Program-made: the position numbers and the translations under genes
The notes under the pieces: model-generated
The model's input: only the letters and a program-made list of their open reading frames with translations
Database searches by the model: none
Told to the model about the DNA's origin: nothing
From: a virus
DNA: 53,649 nt
Virus record (IMG/VR): IMGVR_UViG_3300038678_000209
Span: 1 to 53,649 of that record
Direction: 5' to 3' (one strand)
Shown here: one piece after another, positions 39,363-46,735 of the stretch
Layout of the letters: each line of letters opens with the position of its first letter
Position numbering within the stretch: position 1 is the first letter of the stretch

Positions 39363-40519
39363 ACGAGCTGTACCAAGAAGCGTTTGGGTGGGGGCCTGCG
39401 CAACTGGCGTGTGTGCATCTGGCGCTGGGGTGCTATCTGGCGCCGCGGTGGCCGATGCACCAGAGCCCCGCGTGGGCCGTTATGGTTGGTCCGCAATCGT
39501 GTGGCAAGAGCACGATACTGAGCATGTTTGACGGCATCCCATACAGCGTGTGCGTGGACCATCTAACACGCAATGCGCTTACGTCGTGCTACTCGGACGA
39601 AGATGACCCGGAGGCGGACCACTCACTGTTCCACAAGCTGTCGGTGAACACGCATCCGGTAGGAGAGAAAGTGTGGATTGTGCAAGAGCTGTCGTCTATA
39701 CTCGCGATGGAGCCTGTGGTTCTGGAGAAGCACTTTGCCGATCTACGCGCGGCGCACGTGGGTAAGCACGTATCACATGGTGGGATGAGTGGTACACGCG
39801 TCCGCAACATCGGGTCGTTTGGTATGCTGATCGGGACTACGGAGGCGTTCGAGCCGATACGCGCCAAGATGACTACCTTTGGGGACCGCTTCCTGGCGAT
39901 CCGCATGGCCCGGCACGCGGACGCATTCGAGGACCTGCGCGCTGAGTCTGATCGCGCTTGGGCTTGCGACGCGAGCAAGCAGGCTCGGATGAAGCTCCTA
40001 ATCCGGGAGGAGACGCACAAGATCATCAATCGCGGCATCGCCAACTTGTCAAGTCCGGTAGCCGGGAACGACCCGCCTGCAATTTCTATTCCGCCTGCGC
40101 TAGCGGATCGGTTGTCGGCGTGGACCACGATCCACAGCACATTCGCGACGGCGCCGCTGCATAACGGCGTACTAGCAACAGCGGTGGGCAAGCCGTACCG
40201 TATAGTGGAGCAAGTGCGGTCGTGGGGAGATACCCACGCGCTGCTGGATGAACGGACTGAATGGAACGAGTCCGAAATATCTGTGGCCCGGCGCGTGTTT
40301 CAGGATTCCATGCCGCGAGGCCATTGGGATTTGTTATCGGCGCTCGCGCAGCCCAACGGTGCGCCTACCACGAACATGAACCTGATTCGGCAGTGGGCTT
40401 ATTTGGGTGCAGTGGAAACCACAGATGGTTCGGACATAGAATGGCGTAGGGACCAGTCGTACCGTCTTACGGAGAAGTATCGCCAAATGGCGGAAAGGAC
40501 AAGGTATTTCGATGAATAA
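39350..40519 (+). CDS. P-loop ATPase, helicase-like
   Basis: A 389-residue protein. The Walker A motif GPQSCGKST is at residues 47-55. KVWIVQELSSIL looks like Walker B, and SFGMLIGTTE with AKMTTFGDRFLAIRMAR is an arginine-finger-containing segment typical of phage D5/DUF3987-type helicase-primase ATPases. A helical C-terminal region follows, including a winged-helix-like part. The position in the replication operon supports a role as replicative helicase or loader. No other helicase is found. Confidence 0.75.
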   Translation: MQRLDELYQEAFGWGPAQLACVHLALGCYLAPRWPMHQSPAWAVMVGPQSCGKSTILSMFDGIPYSVCVDHLTRNALTSCYSDEDDPEADHSLFHKLSVNTHPVGEKVWIVQELSSILAMEPVVLEKHFADLRAAHVGKHVSHGGMSGTRVRNIGSFGMLIGTTEAFEPIRAKMTTFGDRFLAIRMARHADAFEDLRAESDRAWACDASKQARMKLLIREETHKIINRGIANLSSPVAGNDPPAISIPPALADRLSAWTTIHSTFATAPLHNGVLATAVGKPYRIVEQVRSWGDTHALLDERTEWNESEISVARRVFQDSMPRGHWDLLSALAQPNGAPTTNMNLIRQWAYLGAVETTDGSDIEWRRDQSYRLTEKYRQMAERTRYFDE

Positions 40520-40862
40520 CACGCGACAAACTAGGGTATACGTTGCAGGTCCATACTCTGGTGGGGACACTGCTGTGAACGTGAGGACAGCGATAATCGC
40601 TGCAAACCAATTGCGAGACCGCAGATTTGCGCCGTTTGTTCCACATCTTACACACTTTTGGCACCTGGTTTGCCCGCGGGATTACGAAGACTGGCTAGAC
40701 CTGGACAATCAGTTCTTGCCGTGTTGCGATTGCGTGCTGCGGCTGCCTGGAGAGTCCAGCGGCGCGGACAAAGAAGTGGAACTGGCACGGTCTCTCGGTC
40801 TCCCGGTGTACAAATCGATTTGCGACCTACTGCACGAGGAAGAGGTGTCCCGTGAACAATAA
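40512..40862 (+). CDS. DUF4406/nucleoside 2-deoxyribosyltransferase-like protein
   Basis: A 116-residue protein. VYVAGPYSGGDTAVN at the start, PFVPHLTHFWH, EDWLDLDNQFLPCCDCVLRL and ESSGADKEVELARSLG are the hallmarks of the DUF4406 family, with the fold of nucleoside 2-deoxyribosyltransferases. The catalytic-type D and E are present. It may hydrolyse or exchange the base of a (deoxy)nucleoside, altering nucleotide pools. It precedes an HD phosphohydrolase, forming a nucleotide-metabolism pair. Confidence 0.85.
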   Translation: MNNTRQTRVYVAGPYSGGDTAVNVRTAIIAANQLRDRRFAPFVPHLTHFWHLVCPRDYEDWLDLDNQFLPCCDCVLRLPGESSGADKEVELARSLGLPVYKSICDLLHEEEVSREQ

Positions 40863-41448
40863 ATGGTGCAAAACAGTTGACGGCAAGGAAATCAACCTGT
40901 TTGATCCGGACCCATCACTATTTACGGTGGACCGCATCGCGAACGCGTTAGCGCGGATCAACCGGTTTGCGGGCGCCTGGGAACGCGCCGTCAGTGTAGC
41001 CCGCCATTCCATGCGCGTGGCCGAACGGTTGCGCTCCGATGGCTGTGACATCGAAACCCAGTTGCAGGGCCTCTTCCACGATGCCGCCGAAGCCTTCACC
41101 ACTGACATTCCTTCCCCGCTAAAGCGGCTCTTATCTATCAAAGTTCCATCGACGCGCGAGCAGGGGCGCTTGAGCTTTGGGGTATTCGAGGACGAAATGC
41201 TGCGCCAAATCTTCAATCGCTTAGAGATTGTGTGGCCCCTGCGGCTGGAAACAGAAAAGGCCGACGAGATGCTCACGGAACACGAAAAGCCTTGGGTTGC
41301 TGGCAAAGAGTGTGACTTGTACTGCTTCCTGTCGACGGACCCAGACGTTGTTGCGGCGGCGTTCAAGTACCGTGCGGAGAAGCTATTCTATGAACGCGCG
41401 CATACCAGCGACATACCAACGGAGGAGCTTCCAAGTGGCACGACATAA
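40852..41448 (+). CDS. HD-domain phosphohydrolase (nucleotidase-like)
   Basis: A 198-residue protein starting at a GTG. RIANALARINRFAGAWERAVS leads to RHSMRVAERL (H52), then LFHDAAEAF (H76, D77) and TTDIPSPLKRLL with a further aspartate. This is the pattern of YfbR/DatZ-type HD nucleotidases and dNTP hydrolases that act on deoxynucleotides. DatZ enzymes deplete dATP in phages that replace adenine with 2-aminoadenine. No PurZ synthetase is present here, so that full pathway is not supported; general nucleotide breakdown is more likely. Confidence 0.85.
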   Translation: MNNKWCKTVDGKEINLFDPDPSLFTVDRIANALARINRFAGAWERAVSVARHSMRVAERLRSDGCDIETQLQGLFHDAAEAFTTDIPSPLKRLLSIKVPSTREQGRLSFGVFEDEMLRQIFNRLEIVWPLRLETEKADEMLTEHEKPWVAGKECDLYCFLSTDPDVVAAAFKYRAEKLFYERAHTSDIPTEELPSGTT

Positions 41449-41722
41449 TCTAATCCAATGTGACCTATGCGGGGAGGTCATTCCAAAGCCCGCCGTCGTC
41501 AGGTTCTCAGCAGTTTTACGGTGGTCCAATATATCTCCAAATGGAACAGCAATCCCGGAAAAGGACGTGCCCGTTACTTTGGGGGACCTGTGTTTGAGTT
41601 GCCTTATACTCCTCAAGAGTGGGTTGCACTTTCAGGTGGTAAAATGGGTGGAAGAACACACTAAAGCAGCGGTCGGAAAGTTGCCGTACCGAGTTGTTGA
41701 CCAACCACCTACGGAAAGATAG
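41435..41722 (+). CDS. Small zinc-binding protein, last rightward gene
   Basis: A 95-residue protein using the GTG at 41435, just after GGAGGAGC. CDLCGE and CLSC form a probable zinc ribbon with a beta sheet between them (VVRFSAVLRWSN). Its stop overlaps by 14 bases the end of the leftward late operon. No terminator hairpin is visible at this convergence, so read-through transcripts may oppose each other. Confidence 0.65.
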   Translation: MARHNLIQCDLCGEVIPKPAVVRFSAVLRWSNISPNGTAIPEKDVPVTLGDLCLSCLILLKSGLHFQVVKWVEEHTKAAVGKLPYRVVDQPPTER

Positions 41723-44700
41723 TCGGGACGCGGGTGCGCTGGCGTCCTATGCTGTAAATGTCAACTTCAGACATAGGATCGAGTTCGTTGGTGTAGGTGG
41801 GCAGCTCAGCCGCGACTGGCTTGTACAGGCCACTGCGAACGGCGCGGCCGACTGGCCCTTGGAACGCGGCTGCTTCGTAGAACGGGCGCACGTCGCGCGG
41901 TAGGGCGGATAACTGCTTCTCGATACGGGTCATCTTGCGGCGCCGCTGCATCTGCTTCAACTGGTCCGTTGTGAGCGCGATCGGGTGGCCAAACCGACGC
42001 TCATGCTCGGCCTCGATGTTGGACGCTTTGGTAGCATCGTTGGCGAACAGAGCGTCCAAGTAGAGCCGGCGCGTTTCCTTGATCGCGTTCGAGTCCAGCC
42101 GCAACCGGTTTGCCAGTTCAGCTTCCTGGTCAATTGCGCCGCCCTTGATTCCCAGCGAGTGACGGACAAGTTCCCACGGCTTGTAGTACCCGACCAGGCT
42201 GCCCTTCCCGGTATACACGGGAATGCGGCCGGTGTGCGGGTCTCGGCCTGCGTAATTGGCGTGCTTGCGGTTGAGCCACCGAGCGGCCGGCTTGCCCACG
42301 CCCTCATTGATTCCTGGCACCAACCCCAGAGCGCGAGCGGCTGCCACGCCGCCAGGTACCAGCAACGGCATCTGCCGCGTGAACTGGTCCCAGTCTCCGG
42401 ACCCCGCCGCAGATAGAAACCCCCCCACTACGGTCGCGGCTGGGGGCACGATAGGAAGCGGCGCCAAAATGCTTCCGCGGTCATCGACGTTTGTAAAAGA
42501 CGGCAGCGCACCTCCAATCAGGGCATCCTTCATGCTCACGCCGAACGTCTGGCCGACTTCCATAGTCGCCCACGAGAACATGATCTGGCGAGAGATTTGC
42601 GAGAAGTCCCGATCTTCAATCGCGCGCCGGAATCCCTCCAGCGTAAACTCAGTGAATTTCGTGGGGAACATGGCCAATTGCCGAATGACCGGCTGCCCAA
42701 ACGCCCCAGCAGGAAGGAACGCCATCGGGGTATCAGTCAATCCTGGCACGAACTGGGTCCGCACAGCCACTTGGTGTGCGTGCTTGATCGCTTCCGCCCC
42801 GCGCATGCCACCTGCTTTAGCGTGTGTCAGGCCAGCGTAAAACCCCGTCATACGCACGTTGGTTTCCGACAGCTTGAACATTGACATGGCTGCACGCTTG
42901 GCTTTCTCTACCGTACTTACACCGATAGGCGCCGTCTTTTGCAACCGGTAAGCAGATTCCATAGCGCGTCCAAGCACCTCGTCCGTGAGTGGGCTACCGT
43001 GCAATCCAGATTCTACAAACTCAGGGAACGCGCGCTTGATTGCGTCTGTGTGTCCAAGTTTTTGCGCTAGCCGCGCCTCGAAATACCGCGGCATCCGCTT
43101 CAGCACTTCCAATTGACCCGCAAGTGCGTTCCCCCCGCCTACCAGCGTTGAAGTTGTAAGAACTGTCTGGAACGTGTTCTTGAACGCAGCAGACGGGTTG
43201 AGCCCTAGCGTGCTCAGGTAGAAGTAGCTAGCAACCGAGTGGGAGAACCCACGCAGGCTGAAGGCGCCCATGCTGCTACTATACATGTCCCGCATGTGGT
43301 TGGCAAAGTCGTCGCCCACTGCCGCCCGGACTCGCGGTGATTCCATTAGGCCGATGACTTGCCCCCACCGCTGGTCCCATAACTGTGCATTGAGAGCCTG
43401 ACGGGGTGTCGGCCTACCCAGCGCAGACGGGATGACGGTGTTCTCCAGCATACGCGCGCGCCAGCCGGACCGTGCGTCTACCTTACCAAGCAGCTTTGCG
43501 CGCTGTAACTCTCCGAGAATCTTTGGCCCGTTCCCGCGGATCGACCACGCATACGTATTCCCGATTGAGTGATAGTAGTTCTGGAGGACTGGTTCCAGGC
43601 GCAGTGAATACTGCTTGGGCATGTGCTCTGCGATGCCAGTCACGAACAGGTCCCGCTCGCCGTCCGCCACAAGGTTTTTGCCCTGCGCGGTAATCTCATC
43701 CAGCGTCTTACGGCGGAACGTTCGGAGCGTGCGGTCGGACAGTCCTGCTTTTCCAAATCCCTTGAGCAGCTTGTCCTTTACGCCGTTCTGCAATCGGGTC
43801 AGGGCCGCAGGGTCCACCAAGTCCCCGAGGAGCCCGAGTTCCTGGAGCGCCGGCATCATAGCGCCCTCGCGGCGGTAAAACTCTCGACCCAAAAACGTAA
43901 CGGTTTGCAGTTGCGCCTTGCGGGAAAACTCTTGCCCATTTGCTGTAGCGGTGATCGCATCGTGTAGCCGTTTGGCGTCGGCCTGCGTTCGGATCGTCCG
44001 GTGCGGCATGTAGTCCGGGACGCCTTTCCACTTGCCCTGCTTGAGCCACGTTTGCATGGCCTTCATGTCGGACACGTCGTAGCCCAGCCCCTCCAAGCGC
44101 TTCGCTGTGTCCCGCAGTCCAGTGATAAACTCCGGCCGGTTGAACACATGATCGCGTGTATGGTCTAACGCCACCCGCACATCTGCGCTCAGTTGGCGCA
44201 GGGCAGGGGTCATGGCTTCTTCAAGGCGCGGCACCAGCGGCCCAACATCCTTCCACCCGTGTGGTGCTTTCAGGTGCAGCTTTTCCCCGTGCAGGAACGC
44301 CATCACTTGCTCACGCGCATTAGGCATTCGCCCTGCAGCGCGTGTGTACTTATCAAATGCAGGTGCGAGCATCCCGTCCACGTATGTGCTATTGATCTCG
44401 TTTTTGGCAAGAACAATGTCGTCTAGAAGGTCAGGCACCGGCGTCCCGCGAAACGCCCCACGTGCCCCCGCAAAACCGCGCAACACGGGTATACGCGCCA
44501 ACATGCCGTCAATTTGGCTCTTGACTTTGAACAACGCTTTGGCTGACGGGATCGGAGAAACGAATGTGAGTGCGATGGACATCATGACCGCGGGGTTGGT
44601 CAGGGTCTCCATGATGCGGCCCTGTAACGAGTCGCGGCGGATTCCCCACTTGCGCAGGAGTTGATCCCGTTCCCCAATGGTCAGGGATTCGGGGGAGAGC

Positions 44701-44804
44701 ATAGACCGCCAGCCGGCATCTAGGTCCCCCATTGAAATGGCCTGGAACGCTTGCCCCGGCCTGTCGAGAATCCCGATTGGCGCTATGCCTGGTCCGTCCG
44801 GCAC
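41709..44804 (-). CDS. Very large internal/ejection-type virion protein
   Basis: A 1031-residue protein starting at a GTG with GGAGGAG upstream. It is mostly helical with scattered hydrophobic segments (NPAVMMSIALTFVSPIPSA, LAPLPIVPPAATVVGGFLSAAG) and a basic C-terminal tail. Size and gene position after the tail genes match the internal virion or ejection proteins of podoviruses, which pass into the host with the DNA. The long helical region resembles large polyvalent protein domains. No peptidoglycan-cleaving motif is recognised. Confidence 0.6.
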   Translation of the reverse strand: MPDGPGIAPIGILDRPGQAFQAISMGDLDAGWRSMLSPESLTIGERDQLLRKWGIRRDSLQGRIMETLTNPAVMMSIALTFVSPIPSAKALFKVKSQIDGMLARIPVLRGFAGARGAFRGTPVPDLLDDIVLAKNEINSTYVDGMLAPAFDKYTRAAGRMPNAREQVMAFLHGEKLHLKAPHGWKDVGPLVPRLEEAMTPALRQLSADVRVALDHTRDHVFNRPEFITGLRDTAKRLEGLGYDVSDMKAMQTWLKQGKWKGVPDYMPHRTIRTQADAKRLHDAITATANGQEFSRKAQLQTVTFLGREFYRREGAMMPALQELGLLGDLVDPAALTRLQNGVKDKLLKGFGKAGLSDRTLRTFRRKTLDEITAQGKNLVADGERDLFVTGIAEHMPKQYSLRLEPVLQNYYHSIGNTYAWSIRGNGPKILGELQRAKLLGKVDARSGWRARMLENTVIPSALGRPTPRQALNAQLWDQRWGQVIGLMESPRVRAAVGDDFANHMRDMYSSSMGAFSLRGFSHSVASYFYLSTLGLNPSAAFKNTFQTVLTTSTLVGGGNALAGQLEVLKRMPRYFEARLAQKLGHTDAIKRAFPEFVESGLHGSPLTDEVLGRAMESAYRLQKTAPIGVSTVEKAKRAAMSMFKLSETNVRMTGFYAGLTHAKAGGMRGAEAIKHAHQVAVRTQFVPGLTDTPMAFLPAGAFGQPVIRQLAMFPTKFTEFTLEGFRRAIEDRDFSQISRQIMFSWATMEVGQTFGVSMKDALIGGALPSFTNVDDRGSILAPLPIVPPAATVVGGFLSAAGSGDWDQFTRQMPLLVPGGVAAARALGLVPGINEGVGKPAARWLNRKHANYAGRDPHTGRIPVYTGKGSLVGYYKPWELVRHSLGIKGGAIDQEAELANRLRLDSNAIKETRRLYLDALFANDATKASNIEAEHERRFGHPIALTTDQLKQMQRRRKMTRIEKQLSALPRDVRPFYEAAAFQGPVGRAVRSGLYKPVAAELPTYTNELDPMSEVDIYSIGRQRTRVPTIFP

Positions 44805-44807
44805 AAG

Positions 44808-46082
44808 TTAGACTCCTCCCGCCGCCTCGCGTAGAATCGCGTCAAATTGCTTCATCACGTCGTCTGTTTGCCGCGGCTGTGGCGCTACCGGCAGTCTCGC
44901 GCTGCCCAATCGGATGCGGCCCGGCGTCTGCGCCCGCTGGCCACCTTGCTGCGCCCGCAACTGCTCAATCTCTGGGTTGGGTGCCGTGATCGTACTCAGT
45001 ACGTCGCGGGTCAGGTCCATCTCTTGCGTAACCGCGTTGAATCGTCCGATCTTGGCCTGCCGCTCTCGCTCCTTCATGGCCGCAAGAAACTGCCCCGCGC
45101 TGATAGCGCCACCCTCCGGCGTTGGGACCCTGTGGCCCCCACCAAGCTCCGGCGGCACCTCTCCGGTGATCCGCATTGTAGCTTCAAATTCTTTCCGCCT
45201 GCGCGCCCCTTTCGCCGCCGCACCAATTTGCCACACCGCCAGACCCGCACCGATTACCGGGATTACTTTTCCTTTTAGTGCGCGACCTAAGAACCCTGCA
45301 ATTCCTTTTCGCCCAGCGGCAGCGCCGGCACCCGCCGCGGCCTCACCACCTGCTGCGGCTACTGGAGCACCTGCGCCAGGCCTACGCGGAGCAGCAGGCA
45401 CAATCGGCCCACCACGTCCCGCAGGTACAATCGCTGTAGTTGGCGCTGCGCGGCCGGCAAACGACACCGGTTCTGCCAGTCCCGGAGGCGGCGGCAGCGC
45501 GGGGAACCGCATTCCAATCGGGAGCTTGCGCGGGGAGAGTTGTGCTGCCATCAATACAGTCTGCTTGATACCCGCGTCTCGGCTTACTCGGCCCAGCAGC
45601 GCCCCCGCGGTTACGGTCGCTAGCGGTCCAGCCGTCGCCATTACACGACTCGACGGCATCTTTCGCAGGGACTCCAACGCCTCGGGCGGCACACCAGCCT
45701 CCTCCGCAGCGTCCAGCGCAGCCTCAACCACCTGGCGGGCGTCTTGCTTGCTCATTTTTGGCACGAGCATTGCGTAGCCAACTTGCAGGTCGTTCACGAA
45801 CTCGCGCTGCGCATCTGCGTTCCCGATCATGTCCCGCAGCGGCTTGGGGAGATCGCTGGTCTTTCCCGACTTTCCTACCGTTGTAATCAGGCGTTCGGTC
45901 AGGTATTTCTTCGCTGCGCTCGGTGTGCTCTGCGCGCGAAGGCTCTCCCGCAACCGGCTCCGAATTGCAGCAAAGCGCTCCCTACCCGGTGCTTTCAACA
46001 GAACATCGCCCCAGCCGGACGCGTGTTCCAGCAGGGCTTCCATGTCAATCTCACCAGTCTCAGTTCGGTAGTGGTCTGGCAT
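44808..46082 (-). CDS. Virion protein, alanine/glycine-rich (ejection-type)
   Basis: A 424-residue protein. Residues 1-160 are helical (LLEHASGWGDVLLKAPGRE). A glycine-, alanine- and proline-rich centre (PAAPRRPGAGAPVAAAGGEA) may be membrane-active, with KGIAGFLGRALKGKVIPVIGAGLAVW as a possible membrane segment. The C-terminus is helical. It probably accompanies the 1031-residue protein as another internal virion component. Confidence 0.55.
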   Translation of the reverse strand: MPDHYRTETGEIDMEALLEHASGWGDVLLKAPGRERFAAIRSRLRESLRAQSTPSAAKKYLTERLITTVGKSGKTSDLPKPLRDMIGNADAQREFVNDLQVGYAMLVPKMSKQDARQVVEAALDAAEEAGVPPEALESLRKMPSSRVMATAGPLATVTAGALLGRVSRDAGIKQTVLMAAQLSPRKLPIGMRFPALPPPPGLAEPVSFAGRAAPTTAIVPAGRGGPIVPAAPRRPGAGAPVAAAGGEAAAGAGAAAGRKGIAGFLGRALKGKVIPVIGAGLAVWQIGAAAKGARRRKEFEATMRITGEVPPELGGGHRVPTPEGGAISAGQFLAAMKERERQAKIGRFNAVTQEMDLTRDVLSTITAPNPEIEQLRAQQGGQRAQTPGRIRLGSARLPVAPQPRQTDDVMKQFDAILREAAGGV

Positions 46083-46248
46083 CGTTAAAGTTCCCAGGTT
46101 GTTCCATGATGAATGCTGTTGTTTCTTTTCCTATGACCGTTTTGATCCTAGCTAGAAACGCCGCCGACTCTGACTCCGTTTTTACATACTTAGTCGGCAA
46201 CCAAACAACAAATTTCGCCTTTGAACACAGTTTCTCATTGCCGTTCAT
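46060..46248 (-). CDS. Small hypothetical protein
   Basis: A 62-residue protein starting with GGAGGAAG upstream and an ATGA overlap to the preceding gene. It is beta-rich (KAKFVVWLPTKYVKTESES) and could be a small accessory domain. Its composition is lower in GC than its neighbours. It overlaps the next gene by 23 bases. Confidence 0.6.
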   Translation of the reverse strand: MNGNEKLCSKAKFVVWLPTKYVKTESESAAFLARIKTVIGKETTAFIMEQPGNFNDARPLPN

Positions 46249-46721
46249 CGTTCTTCCTCCCTAGACGTTAATGGCGGCAGAGCCGCCGTGCGCTTGCTAG
46301 GCGGTGTATACGGTCCAGCACGAGTCGGATCAAACCTTGCAGCTAGGTCTTCCGGGTCCATGCCGACCTGCGCGGCTACCTGCCGGATCAACGGGACATC
46401 GCGTGTGGCGAACCCACCGCCACGTATGCCCTTCTCCACGGGACTGACAAAGCCCCTCTCTAGCCCTGTCTTCGTACTCAAAAGCCGCTGGTTCCTACGA
46501 GCACGCGCCATGCTAAACTCAGTTTCCACGTCCTCGCGGGCTGCCATTCGCCTCGCAGCAGCCTGCACTTGTTTCTTCTGCGCAGCGCGTATGGTCTCTG
46601 CCAGATTGACATTGGGGTCATTTGCGCCCTGGTACATTTCGTAGACGAATGAAGCTAACGCGGTAGCGTACAAGCCACCTTGCAAAAGCTTCCATCCAGC
46701 GAGTAACAGCGGTGCGGCCAT
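46245..46721 (-). CDS. Small virion protein with N-terminal membrane helix
   Basis: A 158-residue protein. LLLAGWKLLQGGLYATALASFVYEMY (residues 5-30) is hydrophobic and may span a membrane. The rest is charged and helical (AAQKKQVQAAARRMAAREDV), ending SREEER. Its place among ejection-type genes suggests a minor internal virion protein that contacts the host membrane. Confidence 0.6.
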   Translation of the reverse strand: MAAPLLLAGWKLLQGGLYATALASFVYEMYQGANDPNVNLAETIRAAQKKQVQAAARRMAAREDVETEFSMARARRNQRLLSTKTGLERGFVSPVEKGIRGGGFATRDVPLIRQVAAQVGMDPEDLAARFDPTRAGPYTPPSKRTAALPPLTSREEER

Positions 46722-46735
46722 CTTATTCTCCCTAC

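Noticed and set aside
40558-40570. Partial copy of the 20-bp repeat (TGGTGGGGAC) in the DUF4406-like gene
   Set aside because: Only about ten bases match, and they encode the conserved SGGD motif of the protein family, so protein conservation explains them.
33672-41448. A complete 2-aminoadenine (Z-genome) pathway
   Set aside because: HD and DUF5664-like genes are present, but no PurZ synthetase is found in the complete genome.
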